DNA of 64,000 bases, from positions 434,001-498,000 of the forward strand of contig OY723290.1 of NCBI GenBank assembly GCA_963210315.1, written 5' to 3'. The stretch is from Rhynchopus euleeides (Eukaryota; Euglenozoa; Diplonemea; Diplonemida; Diplonemidae). This document shows, in pieces, positions 10,791 through 22,002 of this stretch. A model generated the notes under the pieces. It ran no database searches. It saw only the letters and a program-made list of their open reading frames with translations, and was not told where the DNA came from. The translations under genes and the position numbers were made by a program. The first letter of the stretch is position 1. Each line of letters starts with the position of its first letter.

Positions 10791-12595
10791 TTCCTGCTCG
10801 TTGGTGATGCAGCACCAGGGCAGAAAGGAGGGAAGAGGGCGAGGGATGATGCGGATGACGGCGACAGCGATGGCGACGGCGGCAAGAGCCGCAAGCAACC
10901 TCGCCGAGGCAAGGCGGAGGTAGCGGCCCCGGAACCGGACCCCACCACTGACAACGACGACGACGACGACGACATCGACGACGCCATTGAGGCGGTGCTG
11001 AAGGAGGTGAAGCGGAAGAGGCAGCCGCTGATCGATTTGGCCGTCGCTGAAGGGGTCCTCACAGAGAATGAGAAAGCCCCCCTCATGCCGAAGATCGCCC
11101 GCCTGATTGCTCTCGGACGGAAGAAGAAGGAGCTCGCCGCCAGCGCAGTGGCCTTGCGCACGCCGACGGGGAAGTTGCGCCGCCCGGCAAAGGCCGCCCT
11201 CGCCGAGAGCCTCAGCAGCCAAGCTGACCTGACCCCCCCGAAGCTGCAGCCTGCCCAGTCTTTGTCGACCCGCTTCTCCGAGTTCAAGTGGCTTTCAGTC
11301 AAGACGAAAGCGGAGGCCACGACCGACGGGTACAGGTTCGCGAAGGCCACGGCGAGATGCTGCGACGAGCAGGAGGTGCCCGTGTGTGCTCCGTGCAAGT
11401 GGGCGTTTGCACCCGGCGTCGACAGGCACGACCTCACGAGCCACGTGGGTACGAAGGGCCACGGTCGCAATGCAACGACCCCAGTCGACGCCTCAACGCC
11501 AAACCGTGACGCATCCACACCAGCAGCCGACCGATCCACACCTTCGAGCAACCGACCCGCACCAGCAAACTCCAACGTCCGGGCCTCTGCAAGGCCGCGG
11601 TGACCGAGGCGCACAAGGATGCGATTGCCAACGCAAAGACGTTTGGGGAGCTTTGCAGCTTGATGTCTGCAGCACACGCCGACATGAAGAGCACTCTGCA
11701 GGAGGCGGTGGCCATCAAACGTGCACCCCGGATCTACGACACACGCTTCGTCAGCATGCTCGACTGCGCGGAGCACTTTGAAGAGCGTGTCGCCATGCTG
11801 TACTCGTACATGGCTACCGGGATTGGCAATGCCTACACTCCCCCCACGTTCGAGAAGCTTGCTGTGCTGCTGAAGACCGTCGGTTCTGAGGCGCTTCAGG
11901 ACATGCTGACGGAGTTCGTCCGTGCCGCGGCGCCGGTAAGAGCCGCTTTGTCGCGGTACAGCAACGCGCAGGCACCCGGGACGGTTGGATCGGCGACGAT
12001 CTACGCGGAGGTGGAGGAGCTGATCGACATCCTCCAGAGGGCGAGCACGGGGGATGGACTCGCAGCCCGCGTGTCCAAGACCTTCTACAACGGTCTGCAG
12101 AGCCGGTGGCGCGAATCCTCGGAAACGGGCCGGGGGTTCTACCTCTCTGTGCGCCAGCTGACTCCGGAGGGGTACGAGACCCTGGAGATGCTGGATGACC
12201 TGCTGCCACGCGAAGACCTCGGCAAGCACATCGGCTTCGACGTCACCGCGCCCATGTACCAGGCGTACACTTCGGCAGTGTCGGAGCACGAGGTCGGCTC
12301 AGAGAGGGTATTCTGGAAACGCCAGCTTACCAACGAGACGCTCAAGCCTCTTGCTGAGCGTGTGTTGTTTCTCCTCACCTTGCCCCCTTCCTGCACAGCA
12401 CCTGACAGCGCACTCTCTGTCATGATGCAAGCCATCCCCGTGTGCCGGAGTGCTATGTCCCGCGACTCCCACGCAAAGCTCTCGCTCTTGGCCATCAATC
12501 AAGATGTGCGAGGTGCGTACGGCAAGGAGTGTGGCTTCCGGCGGACATTCCCGTCACTCCGTGTGAATGACGCTGAGAGTGACGATGAGGAGTGA
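10791..12595 (+). pseudogene. hAT-like transposase remnant, catalytic core missing
   Basis: Two overlapping frames together read like a shrunken hAT transposase. The first (open from about 10791 to 11603) has an acidic Asp-run N-terminus, a basic patch, then FKWLSVKTK and a BED/C2H2-like finger (CAPC at about 11384, followed by HDLTSHVGTKGH). The second (about 11600-12595) contains YDTRFVSMLDCAEHFEERV, close to the TRW/TRF helix of hAT proteins. It ends with LPPSCTAPDSALSVMMQAIP and then SHAKLSLLAINQD, which resembles the C-terminal dimerisation domain. The frames overlap by a few bases at TGA 11601-11603, so there is a frameshift or an unseen intron. Only about 110 residues separate finger and TRF motif, too few for the usual RNase H-fold DDE core, so it should not be catalytically active. 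Family call is moderate. Confidence 0.5.
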
Positions 12596-12889
12596 TTTGT
12601 CCGGCACAGTGTGTGCGTCCGTGTGTGTGTATATCGTATTCCTTGCTGTCTGTGTCTGACGTCTTGTTCTGCAGCTGTGAGACGTCGTATGATGCTGATT
12701 GCCCTCCGATGCCATCAGCTGCTTTGGAGTCACGAGGGTATTGTGGCTCCCTTCGGAGGTTGTTGTTGCAGTGCATGTACTGCTTTTGTGTTTGTAGTTT
12801 GCCGGATCAGAAAGTCAGGAGAAGCGAATCGCGCGGCGCCCCAGCCCCAGACCCCAGCCCCTGCCACTTGCCACTTGTGTGCTGCCTTC

Positions 12890-13795
12890 GTGTGTGCGCC
12901 TGTGCCTCCCTGTTCTGCATTTGGTTGCCCTCGCGGGTATCACGATACAGAGCAGTCCACCCCCTCCCCCCCCCAAAAATCGTTCGCATCATCTTGGCGC
13001 CCATTCCTTCCACTTTCTGTGGATGTGTTTGGTATTTCCGAACGGAATTTTCCAGCGTCAAGACTGATACCTCGCCGTTTTCGAGTCAGTCACTTCCACC
13101 GCCGCTGCGATTTGCGTACCGGTAGTTGTGCAGAAATGCTAACATTTAATTTGCTCTGTGGAACCTGGACTGCACCTTCTGGGATGTGAGTCTGTAGATA
13201 GTTGGACAGTTGCAGTACCCATCTGTTAGAAAGCTGAAAGGAACCTTGTCGGGCGATCAAGGACGACTGAGGGTTCAGTTTGAGTTTAATGTGGTCCAAG
13301 GGTACAACAGACATCACTGCTTGCAGATCCCTCTTGCTTGTCCCTCTGGTAACTTCCAACGGCTCAAACTCCTCGACTTCCTTGGGTGGGCATTTGCCAT
13401 ACCTGACGTAAAACAGTGATGCTTCGTGCTAGTGGTGAACCTGACGTTAGTAAAGGAAGGGTGCTGCGGCTGTCCACGAGGGGCTCTGATGCCTCCTCAC
13501 GGTGCCTGGTTGGTCGGTTCAGGTGAAACAGAGCAAATTTAGTGTTAGGGGGATGCCTCTGGTCAAGCCTTTTCACAAAAATTGACCCACGGCGCCGAGT
13601 TGGGCCGTTGGTTCCTGGTTGTAGCTCGGTCTACGCCAGGTTCCACACCCCGTCATCGCAAAACGTACGCATACACAGAGGCAAAACACAACAGCCTCTG
13701 TGGTACGGGAGCATGGCGGGAGGAAATTTTGCCTTTTGGTCAAATAGGCACCCTTTTGTAATCACTTGACCCGCAGGGTGGCTGAGTCTTATCAG
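12890..13795 (+). repeat. left arm of 3' palindrome
   Basis: This arm matches 14430-15650 in reverse orientation. The right arm contains an extra block of about 300 bp (14900-15240) that is almost deleted here, only about 70 bp remaining at 13250-13320. Landmarks shared by the arms are TACCTCGCCGTTTT, GCTAACATTTAATTTGCTCT, TACGCCAGGTTCCACACC and CCTTTTGGTCA. Weak frames here do not look coding. Confidence 0.75.
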
Positions 13796-14429
13796 ACAGG
13801 CCGACCTACATGTTGATCAGTGGAACCACACAACCTGTTCAACCTGCCCCCGGGGTGGCTGAGTCCACCCCTGCCGTAGCGTAAGATAAGCCTACGTCGA
13901 CCCTCGTCGTCCTCTTCGTCGTCCTAGGACTGTGGAGTTCAGCAACCAGGAGGATGCGGAACTGCTGTGAGCTGCACACTCTCTTGACACACCTGCACGT
14001 ATCTGCGTTACACTCGTGGTAACCCCGAACCCTGTATTTATACAGGAGACTTCCATCTGGGACAGTTTCTGTTCCAGATGAGCTTTGACAGTGGTAGCCA
14101 TCTTTGCTATGGAGCCATCGTCATTGCTATCGTCGTCACTCGGACCCATGAGCAGTGGATACAATTGGTGTGGAAGGAGAGGGTGCGGTTCTGGATCAGC
14201 AGGTCTGAATCTGAAACTGGGGACTGAAAGCCATAGGTCTGAGATGACCTCGGTCCAAGCGACCTGAGACTGAGAACCCCCGGGATTCCCGGCCGGACCC
14301 GGCCGGGATTTCCCCGGGATCCCGGCCGGGATTTCAAAATCCCGGTCCCGGGCCCGGAATTTCCGGGCCCGGCCGGGGTTTCCCGGGATCCTGCCGGGGG
14401 GCAAACCGTGGATAAGACTCAGCCACCCT

Positions 14430-15650
14430 GCGGGTCAATTTATTCCAAAAGAAGACGCCTTTGTGACCAAAAGGCAAAATTTCCTCCCGTCAGGCTCCCG
14501 TACCACAGAGGCCCGTTGCGGGTTGCCTCTGTGTATGTGTACGTTTTGCGATGACGGGGTGTGGAACCTGGCGTAGACCGAGCTACAACCAGGCGCCGTG
14601 GGTCAATTTTTTTAGAAAAGGCCTTGACCAAAGGCATCCCCCTAACACTTAATTGCTCTGCTTCAACCTGAACCGACCCTCTAGGCAGCGTGAGGTGGCT
14701 ACGTCGAGCCACTTCGTGGACAGCTGCAGTTCCCTTCCCTTGTGTTCCTCTGTCAGGGGAACAACACAATAGCAGCACTTACGTATTGTTTCATTTCAGT
14801 CAGCCAAGGAAAGTCGAGGAGTTCGAGCCGTTGAACAGTAACCAGAGGATGACAAGCAGGTTGAATATGAAGCAGTGATCTCCTGTGTACCCTTGGACCC
14901 ACATTGAACTCGAACTGAAGCCCTCAGTCGTCCTTGACCAGATTCAGACCCGCTTTTCCAGAACCGCACCCCCTCCCTCCACTCCAAGTGTATCCGCTGC
15001 TCATGGGCCCACGTGACCACAAAGACTTAATCGTGACTCCATAGCAAAGATGGCTACCACGCTCAAGACCATCTGTGAACAGACGGCGGTCTCCTGTTTC
15101 CAGGGGTATGGAATTACCACGAGTGTAATGCAGATACGGTAGGTGTGTCAAGAAGGTTTGCAGCTCACAGCAGGTCGTCATCTTCGTTCTGAACCTTGGT
15201 TCTGAAGTCGACAGCTCCTCAAGTCGGAGGCACACAAAGGATGGGTTCCGCAACTGTCCAACTATCTACAGACTCACAGCCCAGAAGGTGCAGTCCAGGT
15301 TCCACAGAGCAAATTAAATGTTAGCATTTCTGCACAACTACCGTATCGCAAATCGCAGCGGCGGTAGAAGTGACTGACTCTAAAACGGCGAGGTATCAGT
15401 CTTGACGCTGGAAAATTCCGTTCGGAAATACCAAACACATCCACAGAAAGTGGAAGGAATGGGCGCCAAGATGATGCGAACGATTTTTGGGGGGAGGAGG
15501 GGGGGGACTGCCCTGTATCGTGATACCCGTGAGGGCAAAAAAATACAGGGCAGGGAGGCACAGGCGCAGACACAACAGGGGCAACACATAGGCAGGCAAC
15601 ACTGGATGCAGGGCCAGAAGAAAAATATTCTCTCGGCTGGGGAGGGGGGG
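14430..15650 (-). repeat. right arm of 3' palindrome
   Basis: Inverted counterpart of 12890-13795. It includes the third, diverged copy of the 300-bp unit at 14925-15215, recognisable by CCAGAACCGCACCC, CTGCTCATGGG and CTCCATAGCAAAGATGGCTA, all three also present in the other copies. The arm ends in a G-rich tract at 15640-15656. Confidence 0.75.
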
Positions 15651-15685
15651 GGGGGGCTAGGCTGCACTATACGTATAATACGCTA

Positions 15686-16029
15686 CCTGGGACCCCCCGT
15701 GTATAAGTCCCCCCCCCTTACCCCCGTGTTTAAGTCCCCCCCTGGGGGTCTGGCAGGGGGGGGGACTTAAACACAGGGGGACCTAAACACGGGGGTGAGC
15801 TGGTCTGGAGGGTCATCAGGTGGCCCCTAGGCCCTCCAGGTGCTGTCAGAGTCGAAAAGTGGGGTGCCAAAAGTCCATCCGGACCGGAATTACCCCCCTA
15901 CGACAGCAGAGGAAGAGGTCTTCTTGGTCTCCACTGTGCCACCCCCGTGTTTAAGCCCCCCCTGTGTTTAGGTCCCCCCCGGCCGAAAATCGCCTCCAGG
16001 GGGGGGACTTAAACACGGGGGGTCCCAGG
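15686..16029. mobile_element. TA-flanked MITE with CCTGGGACCCCCC ends
   Basis: A 344-bp element with inverted ends CCTGGGACCCCCCGTGT followed by TAAGTCCCCCC, flanked by TA at 15684-15685 and 16030-16031. Inside are further inverted GTGTTTAAGTCCCCCC modules. It sits within an ATACGTATAATACG repeat that continues on both sides, as expected if it inserted there. No coding capacity. TA duplications point to the Tc1/mariner group, but with no transposase the family is open. Confidence 0.65.
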
Positions 16030-16402
16030 TATACGTATAATACGTATAATACGTATAATACGTATTATACGCTCCGGATTTTCACCCCATTTTTGCATAC
16101 ACCGTACAGAGTGGCTGTCCGTGGCTGGACTTCGAGTGTGACCTTGATATCCTTGTTGAGTGTGACTCTCACTGCATCCCCCAGTCAGCTGAAGTGCATG
16201 TGGGTGTGTAACGATATCAGGTGAGAAGCGCAACCACACCGACAAGGCGTGGAACGCTGTCGAAGTGCTGACGAACGACGCCACGAACCCAAAGTCCGGT
16301 GTGAGTCGCATCGTGGATGCTTGTGCAGTATTGCCTGAACGTATAATACGTATTTTAACGTATAATACGCTCAACGTATAATACGTATAATACGTTATAC
16401 GC
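16030..16402. repeat. ATACGTATAATACG arrays with 260-bp spacer
   Basis: Tandem ACGTATAAT units occur at 16030-16073 and again at 16338-16402; the core ATACGTAT is palindromic. The 260 bp between them show no gene features. Confidence 0.75.
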
Positions 16403-16494
16403 TGGGGGGGTGGAACGTATAGCACAGCCTAGGGGGGGGGGGGGGGAGGAGGGTCTCTCTCCTTTGTATTCGACACCGGCCTTCTCTCAGAAGG

Positions 16495-16860
16495 GTCGAT
16501 TTCGACAGGTATTTCTGTCGAAATCGACTGTCGAAAATCGACAGTCGAAATCGACAGAAATACCTGTCGAAATCGACAGTCGAAACCGACAGTCGAAAAT
16601 CGACAGTCGATTTCGACAGGAATACCTGTCGAAACCGACTGTCGAAATCGACAGTCGAAATCGACTGTCGATTTCGACAGGTATACCTGCGAATTCGACA
16701 GTCGATTTCGACAGTCGAAAATCGACCTGTCGAAACCTCTGTCGAAAGACCTGTCTTCGACAGGTCGTTCGACAGGTATTTCGACAGGTAACCTGTCGAT
16801 TTTCGACTGTCGAACGACCGGTCGAAACGCATGTCGTCTGTCGATTTCGACTGGTCGACA
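16495..16860. repeat. TCGACAGTCGA palindromic array, right block
   Basis: About 365 bp of TCGACAGTCGA, TCGACTGTCGA and TTTCGACAGGTATACCTGTCG-like units, mostly joined by TTT or AAA. Same unit as at 9567-9765. The apparent open frames across it are by-products of the repeat. Confidence 0.9.
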
Positions 16861-17431
16861 TTGTTCCTGACAGCGCGTCGTGTGGTGTGTGGTGAAGCTG
16901 TGTGTGGTGTGCATCAGAGTGAGTGGGGTATTGAAATAGAACCACAAGGACGACCTCCCTTCACTCGGTATGCAGGTTGGGGGAAGGGGGGGGGGGGGTG
17001 GGTGTGGCGGGGCTGCTACGCTGCTGCTGGCTGGCTGGCATGAAGCGAACCTCATGGCCCCCGCCCCCCCCCCCCCCCCGCCCCCCTCCGCTCCCGAATC
17101 TGCCACGCTCCGCGATCTCCTCATGCCGGTCGAGGCGGCACGTCGTTTACGATAGCTTCTTGGTTTTACTCTCACTACAGGGGTGGGGAGAAGGTGCTCG
17201 TGAGGGGGTTTTAATGGGTTATGATTCGTTCTTCGTTCTCAGAAGTCGTTACGGGGGAGGGGGGGGAAGGATCCTTGAGAGTGGACGTGTTGTGTTGTTT
17301 GGGGGGGGGGGGGGGGGGGTATCACGACGAGCACCAGCCTTGACGTGCCAGACAATCAGGCAGTGTCGTCCACAAGGTTACCAGAAGGCGGTTTACTCAC
17401 AGAGTAGAGGCAAACTTCTCAGCGAGAATAT
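16861..17431. other. intergenic, G-tract rich, no gene recognised
   Basis: Contains several long homopolymers, including C and G runs near 16980-17090 and a G19 at 17301-17319. No coding features. Confidence 0.6.
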
Positions 17432-18586
17432 CATGGATCTGACGATATATCGATCGATATATTATGCATATTTATGCCTTTTTCGATATATCGATCTCTT
17501 CGATATATCGAATTCTGCCATCGAAACATATCGACGATATATCGGTGATATAGCGATATCTCAAAGATAATGTAGCGAGCCAGGGGGTGCTGGTAGGATA
17601 AAATAGCCTCAAAATAGCCTCAAAAAAATCCCGGGGGTTGTTTGTACGCACGAGCGGCAATGTTGTCCCTGCGTAAGGAATGTTGGCATAAAGTGGTGAT
17701 GAGTGTGGAGCAGTTACAGTGCAAAGTACACTGCGCGCCGGACGATCCCACCGACTATTTCGCTTTACAAATTACCAAGACAGACGTGTTTCACGAGCAG
17801 GTCAGCATTGCATTGAAATGATGCAAGAATGGTGCTGTGTTATGGGGCTGTGTTCTGTGTCCATGTACGATCCCCACAATCACTGAATGTGCCCTGGCAG
17901 CCACAAAGCTGTCTGCTCTGACCAATCGCTTCGAGTCCCCGAAGAGGAGTGCCCTCTTCTGGAAGCCACTGCAGCAGTCTCGAGAGACAGGACGCCTCGC
18001 CATTGACGCCTTCCCCTTGTTCTCTGAATCTACTCGACAAGCGGTCCTCAAGTGTTGTCAGGGCCTTTCTTGATTGGCAAACTGCCCATCCGCTTTCCCA
18101 AGACGTGCAGAGTGCAGTCCCCCTCAGCAATGCGGCGGGTGTTGTAAGACTTCAATGCGCTGAAGCACATCGCGCCGTGCAGCGCGGAAGGGGACACCAG
18201 CTGTCACTGTCACCGCGTCAGGGATCTCCAGCATGCTCACCTCCTCTCTGACTGACAAGCTGCGTCTGGTAGCGTGACCCCCCCAGGCTATGATGGGAAG
18301 GAAATGGCTGTCTACCACTGTAGTGCCGAACAAGGCGTTTATCAGCACAAGGAATCGTGTTTCCATATTTTGAAGACCAGCCTCGTCGCGCGCTATTGCG
18401 CATTCAGATTGCTGGGCTGCTTATGTGATCCGGACCACGGGTGCCTCCAGAAACAGTCCTGTCTGACTTTCGAATGCCCCAGGAAACGTGCCTCCAGGTT
18501 CTTGCTCAGTTCATTCGACTGTTTGCTCTTGGTGCAGTTCACTGATCACATCGAGGTGTTGCATTTTTCTGCATCGAGCAGTATGC

Positions 18587-19571
18587 AGTGATCTGAGTAG
18601 GTACCGTACCAGGTACCGGGGGGTAGTACCCCCTGGTACCCCCAAAATGGTCGTTTTCAGTTTCGCGAAATTTGCATTTCCGGAATTTTTCCGGACCGTG
18701 GTGGGGTCACTTTGCGCTGGGAGATGAGTTTTGAACGATTTTTGAACGATTTTTGGCCGTGCTCGTAGCATTCCCCGTTGAGGGGGTCGCTATTTCGTGT
18801 TCTCCTGGCCGCACGGAGGCATTGCCTTACGTCGCCTCTTCCTCTTTTCCTTTGGTGGTGTGTTGGTCTGGCACAGAGGGCGGGACCGTGCTGATATGCA
18901 CAGTGACGACTCTCCCTTTTGTTTTGTGCCCGCCTCCACCGAGATTCGGCTGATGCCTCTCAGACTGGGGGCGGGCGGTCGCCGACGCTGACGCGCCTGG
19001 CGGCCTGTGGAAAGTGACGTGGGGCTGGGATGGGGGGGGGGGGGGGGTGCTGGGAGGTCGGGCCGAAGCCCTTGTTCTCTGATGATGTTATTTGGTTCAC
19101 GCGTTCAGGTAGTCCTTCTCGCCGTGCTCCGTTACCCCTGCCTCGGCCAGGTAGCGCAGCGCCTCCTTGCAGTTGTGCAACAGCAGGTTGTGCACGTTTG
19201 TGGCTGTGAGGTGGTGTCGGGCCGACGCTGTCGCGGGGCAGCCGAAGAAGAGGTGCTTCAGTGAGACCCCAGGCGGGGGGTGGTACAGCTAGTCGGGGGT
19301 TTTTGGCCAATCAAATTTTTTCCGATTTTCCTTAGGAAATGTGGACCAGCCCAAAATGAAAAATGGAGGGGGGGTACTTCGAACCTGAGGTCAAAAAAAT
19401 TTGCGACCAACCAAACTCATCTCCCAGAGCAAAATGACCACACTACTGGCCGGAATTGATCCGGAAATTCCTAATTTCTGAAAATTTTTGGGCTGGGACC
19501 CAAGTCTGGATTTTCGAAGTCCCGGGGGGTACCGGGGGGTAGTACCTGGTACGGTACCTACTCAGATCACT
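18587..19571. mobile_element. Mutator-like element with 9-bp target duplication, carrying a LINE fragment
   Basis: Inverted repeats of about 140-150 bp (18587-18727 and 19419-19571) begin AGTGATCTGAGTAGGTACCG and end inwards at CTGGGAGATGAGTTT. The 9-bp GCAGTATGC lies at 18578-18586 and again at 19572-19580. Long terminal inverted repeats and 9-bp duplications are the signature of Mutator-like elements. The inner 690 bp hold a LINE 3' fragment (18728-19284) and about 130 bp of unknown DNA, with no transposase, so it is non-autonomous. Confidence 0.75.
18728..19284 (-). mobile_element. 5'-truncated LINE 3' end
   Basis: Closely matches bases 2190-2738 of the LINE at the left edge, in opposite orientation, from the knuckle-coding end through the 3' UTR to the TCGTTCAAA-type tail at 18728-18750. 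No flanking direct repeat was seen, so capture by the Mutator-like element is as plausible as a normal retrotransposition into it. Confidence 0.85.
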
Positions 19572-19699
19572 GCAGTATGCCTGCTGCACCAATCGCAAGA
19601 TGTGCTGATAAAAAAGTCCGTGGTTCCGCGATTTCATCACTCGCCCGAATGCCTTCAACCCAGCACCCCCAAGACCCAGGAGATACCCTCGGGGAAAAT

Positions 19700-20012
19700 T
19701 ATACAACGTACCTACTGTAGTACTTTTGGCCGTGGTGGACAATTACAAGGGATTGGCCTATGGATCCAACGTCGTGACAGGGGTGACTCGTTGCCCGCTG
19801 TTCAGTGATAACGAGGCGAGGCAGCACATGCAGCTGCTGCAAGATACGGGCGACACCACTGCTGGTGAACCGCTACCGCGAAGCGCGGCAGTTGTTTCAG
19901 CAGGTGCAGCAGACCCGGACCGTCGCGCTCCGGCATGTGTACCGGAAGCACAACGAACAGGCTGATAAGTTGGCGCGGCATCATTTGAGTCAGCTGCGAC
20001 GTGGAAGCACAC
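19700..20012 (+). pseudogene. retroelement RNase H fragment
   Basis: The stretch encodes RYREARQLFQQVQQTRTVAL followed by RHVYRKHNEQADKLARHHL, the last helix region of an RVT_3-type RNase H domain (xHVxRxxNxxADxLA). Nothing else of the parent element was recognised, so the type of retroelement is uncertain. It is a broken relic inside the 17432-22103 element. Confidence 0.5.
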
Positions 20013-20650
20013 CGAGGCGGATAATTACAAGGGGAGGGGGGGAGGTATGCGGAAATACACATGTGGTCCAATGTGGAAACCGTACCCGACGCGCTGGTCG
20101 GGTTTCGACCGACCAGTTGCTTTTCGGCTGGCCAGTCGAAAGCACCCTCAGTCACTTCATAGCTACAGACGCTCGGATGGAGTCCCTTTTGTCTGTTGCT
20201 TTGACACTTTTCCACACAAACCCCCGAACTGATAAACGGGGCCTTCGTGGCAATAGTCCAGCTATCCCCTGTCACATGTGCACCACACCCAGGCCAAGGT
20301 CGCAGGCCACGCTGGAGCGTGGTGGAAGCGTCACCGCATCATTAAGGAACGAGGAAGCACGGTTGCTACACTTTCCCACCGTAATGATGCACCCTCCGAA
20401 TCAATGCCGCTGAGACGATCCATACAGCAATCCCAGCCCACATTTGCAGTCAGGACATGCTCCGCCGTGAAGGAGCTGCACAACAACAGGCAGTAGACTG
20501 ACAACAAAGGTCATGTACCCCAAGCTGAACTACCGGATTGTTGCATCGGGTCACCCATCGGGGTGCATCGGTCGTCGGTTGTGTGCAATATCTCGCTTCC
20601 CCTTCCCGTTCATCCTCATCCCATAAAGTCGTGAAAACCATCGAGACATC

Positions 20651-22002
20651 GATATATCGACTATACCTAGGGTACCCCGGGAGAATGTCACCCCCTGGGT
20701 GACCCTGGGGAATGTCACCCCCCCCCCCCGGCCTCCAGGGGGGGGTGACATTCTCCAACGGTACTTGCCTTTCGGGAAGAGGGTGTTTTTCACTGGGGGT
20801 GCTGGGTGACGTTGCTGTGCGAAGCCTTGCGTTTCAAACGAGCCTCCTGTGTCCCTCACAACCCGAACAGGGGGTGCCGTGTCGTATGGGGAATCCTCTG
20901 AACGATGTGCGGGGGTGATTGGCCCATGCAGGGCTGGCGCCGCATTGAAGCTTTGTCGCCACAAACACACGCTGTCACATATCGGCACTAACACACAAAC
21001 GCACGTGCACACAGCACACACGCACACACATCACCATTAGAGGGTGGACCGTCAGGCTGGGGTCGATGCAACAAAAGTTATTGTCCTCAGAAGGGCCACT
21101 AGACCCCAAAATGGGTCCCATATGGTCCTGGGGGGGGTCTGAGACCCTGTCGCACCCACGCCAAATGCGTTTAAACACGTTTTTTCGTGTTTTTGCCCTT
21201 TGGATAGCGTTTTGAGGCGGTTACATGCCGTATTGAGGTGGTTACAGGTGGTTACATGGTGGTTACAGGCGGTTACACGTAAGGAAATGTCAGTTGAATG
21301 TCAAATGTCAGTTGAACGGGAAGTGCTCAGGCATGTCTGCATTGTCAAATTGAGGCTGATTGGGAGCCACAAATGACTGGATTGAGGGGGTCTACGGAAT
21401 CTACTAGTTGGGAACTAGTTGGGATACGGGCCAGTCTCTCAAAGGAAGAGGAAACCAGATCTGATTGCTCTCGCCGACGAGCAAGGCGTTATGCAGGACG
21501 CAGTTTTATGTACCAGAACTACGGACGGAGGACCTCCTCCTGAGGGCCATCCGGCGCCGCTGGCAGTCCCTGGGGGTGATACAAAGGGCAACAGCGGAAG
21601 TAATCAGACCGCACTAATAGCCTCAGGTACAAGTTCTGTCCCAAAAAAATTGGTTGCTAAAAACGGCATCGTCGGGGGCATACCACCACCTGGGAGTGAG
21701 TTGAGTTTCCGGAGCATATTGGGCACTTTCTGCCAGCAGAATCACCCGACCCCCAGCCCCAAGTGCTCACCAGCCTGGCACTATTGATCACGCTGCCACC
21801 TTGGGCGTCACCACATGTCACCACATGTCACCGCATGTCACCACATGTCGCCACACTCACCACAGGTCACCAGACACCACGCCACGTCGCCCACAACACC
21901 CTACATACGGTGTGCCATGGAAGAATGTCACCCCCCCCTGGGCTTGGGCCCTCGGGGGGGGTGACATTCTCCCGGGGTACCCTAGGTATATCGATATATC
22001 GA
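20651..22002. repeat. inverted pair of GTCACCCC hairpin modules
   Basis: 20651-20758 and 21923-22002 are inverted copies of one module: ATATCGA..TATACCTAGGG, then GTACCCCGGGAGAATGTCAC, a C-run, a short loop, a G-run and GTGACATTCTCC. Each module can fold on itself. Between them lie (TGGTTACAGG)n short repeats near 21230-21270 and CACATGTCAC short repeats near 21810-21850; no gene is recognised. Confidence 0.65.

Larger units (their letters stand above)
9800..15650. mobile_element. hAT-like transposon mosaic with long inverted repeats
   Basis: One unit (about 300-500 bp) occurs three times: 9842-10353 (+), 13793-14245 (-) and 14925-15215 (+, more diverged). The first two are long inverted repeats on either side of a hAT-like transposase remnant (10791-12595). 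The right side is itself a palindrome: a 3' segment at about 12890-13795 is repeated inverted at about 14430-15650, with the second copy of the unit as its loop. The loop is framed by CAGGGTGGCTGAGTCTTATC (13783-13802 region) and its exact reverse complement near 14405-14425; CAGGGTGG is a typical hAT end. The family call is inference. The outer limits are not fixed, because the flanks at the palindrome are themselves inverted and hide any 8-bp target duplication. Confidence 0.65.

Noticed and set aside
21800-21860. CACATGTCAC repeats, examined as a possible CRISPR-like array
   Set aside because: Units are about 10 bp and contiguous with no spacers; the organism is eukaryotic. A plain minisatellite.
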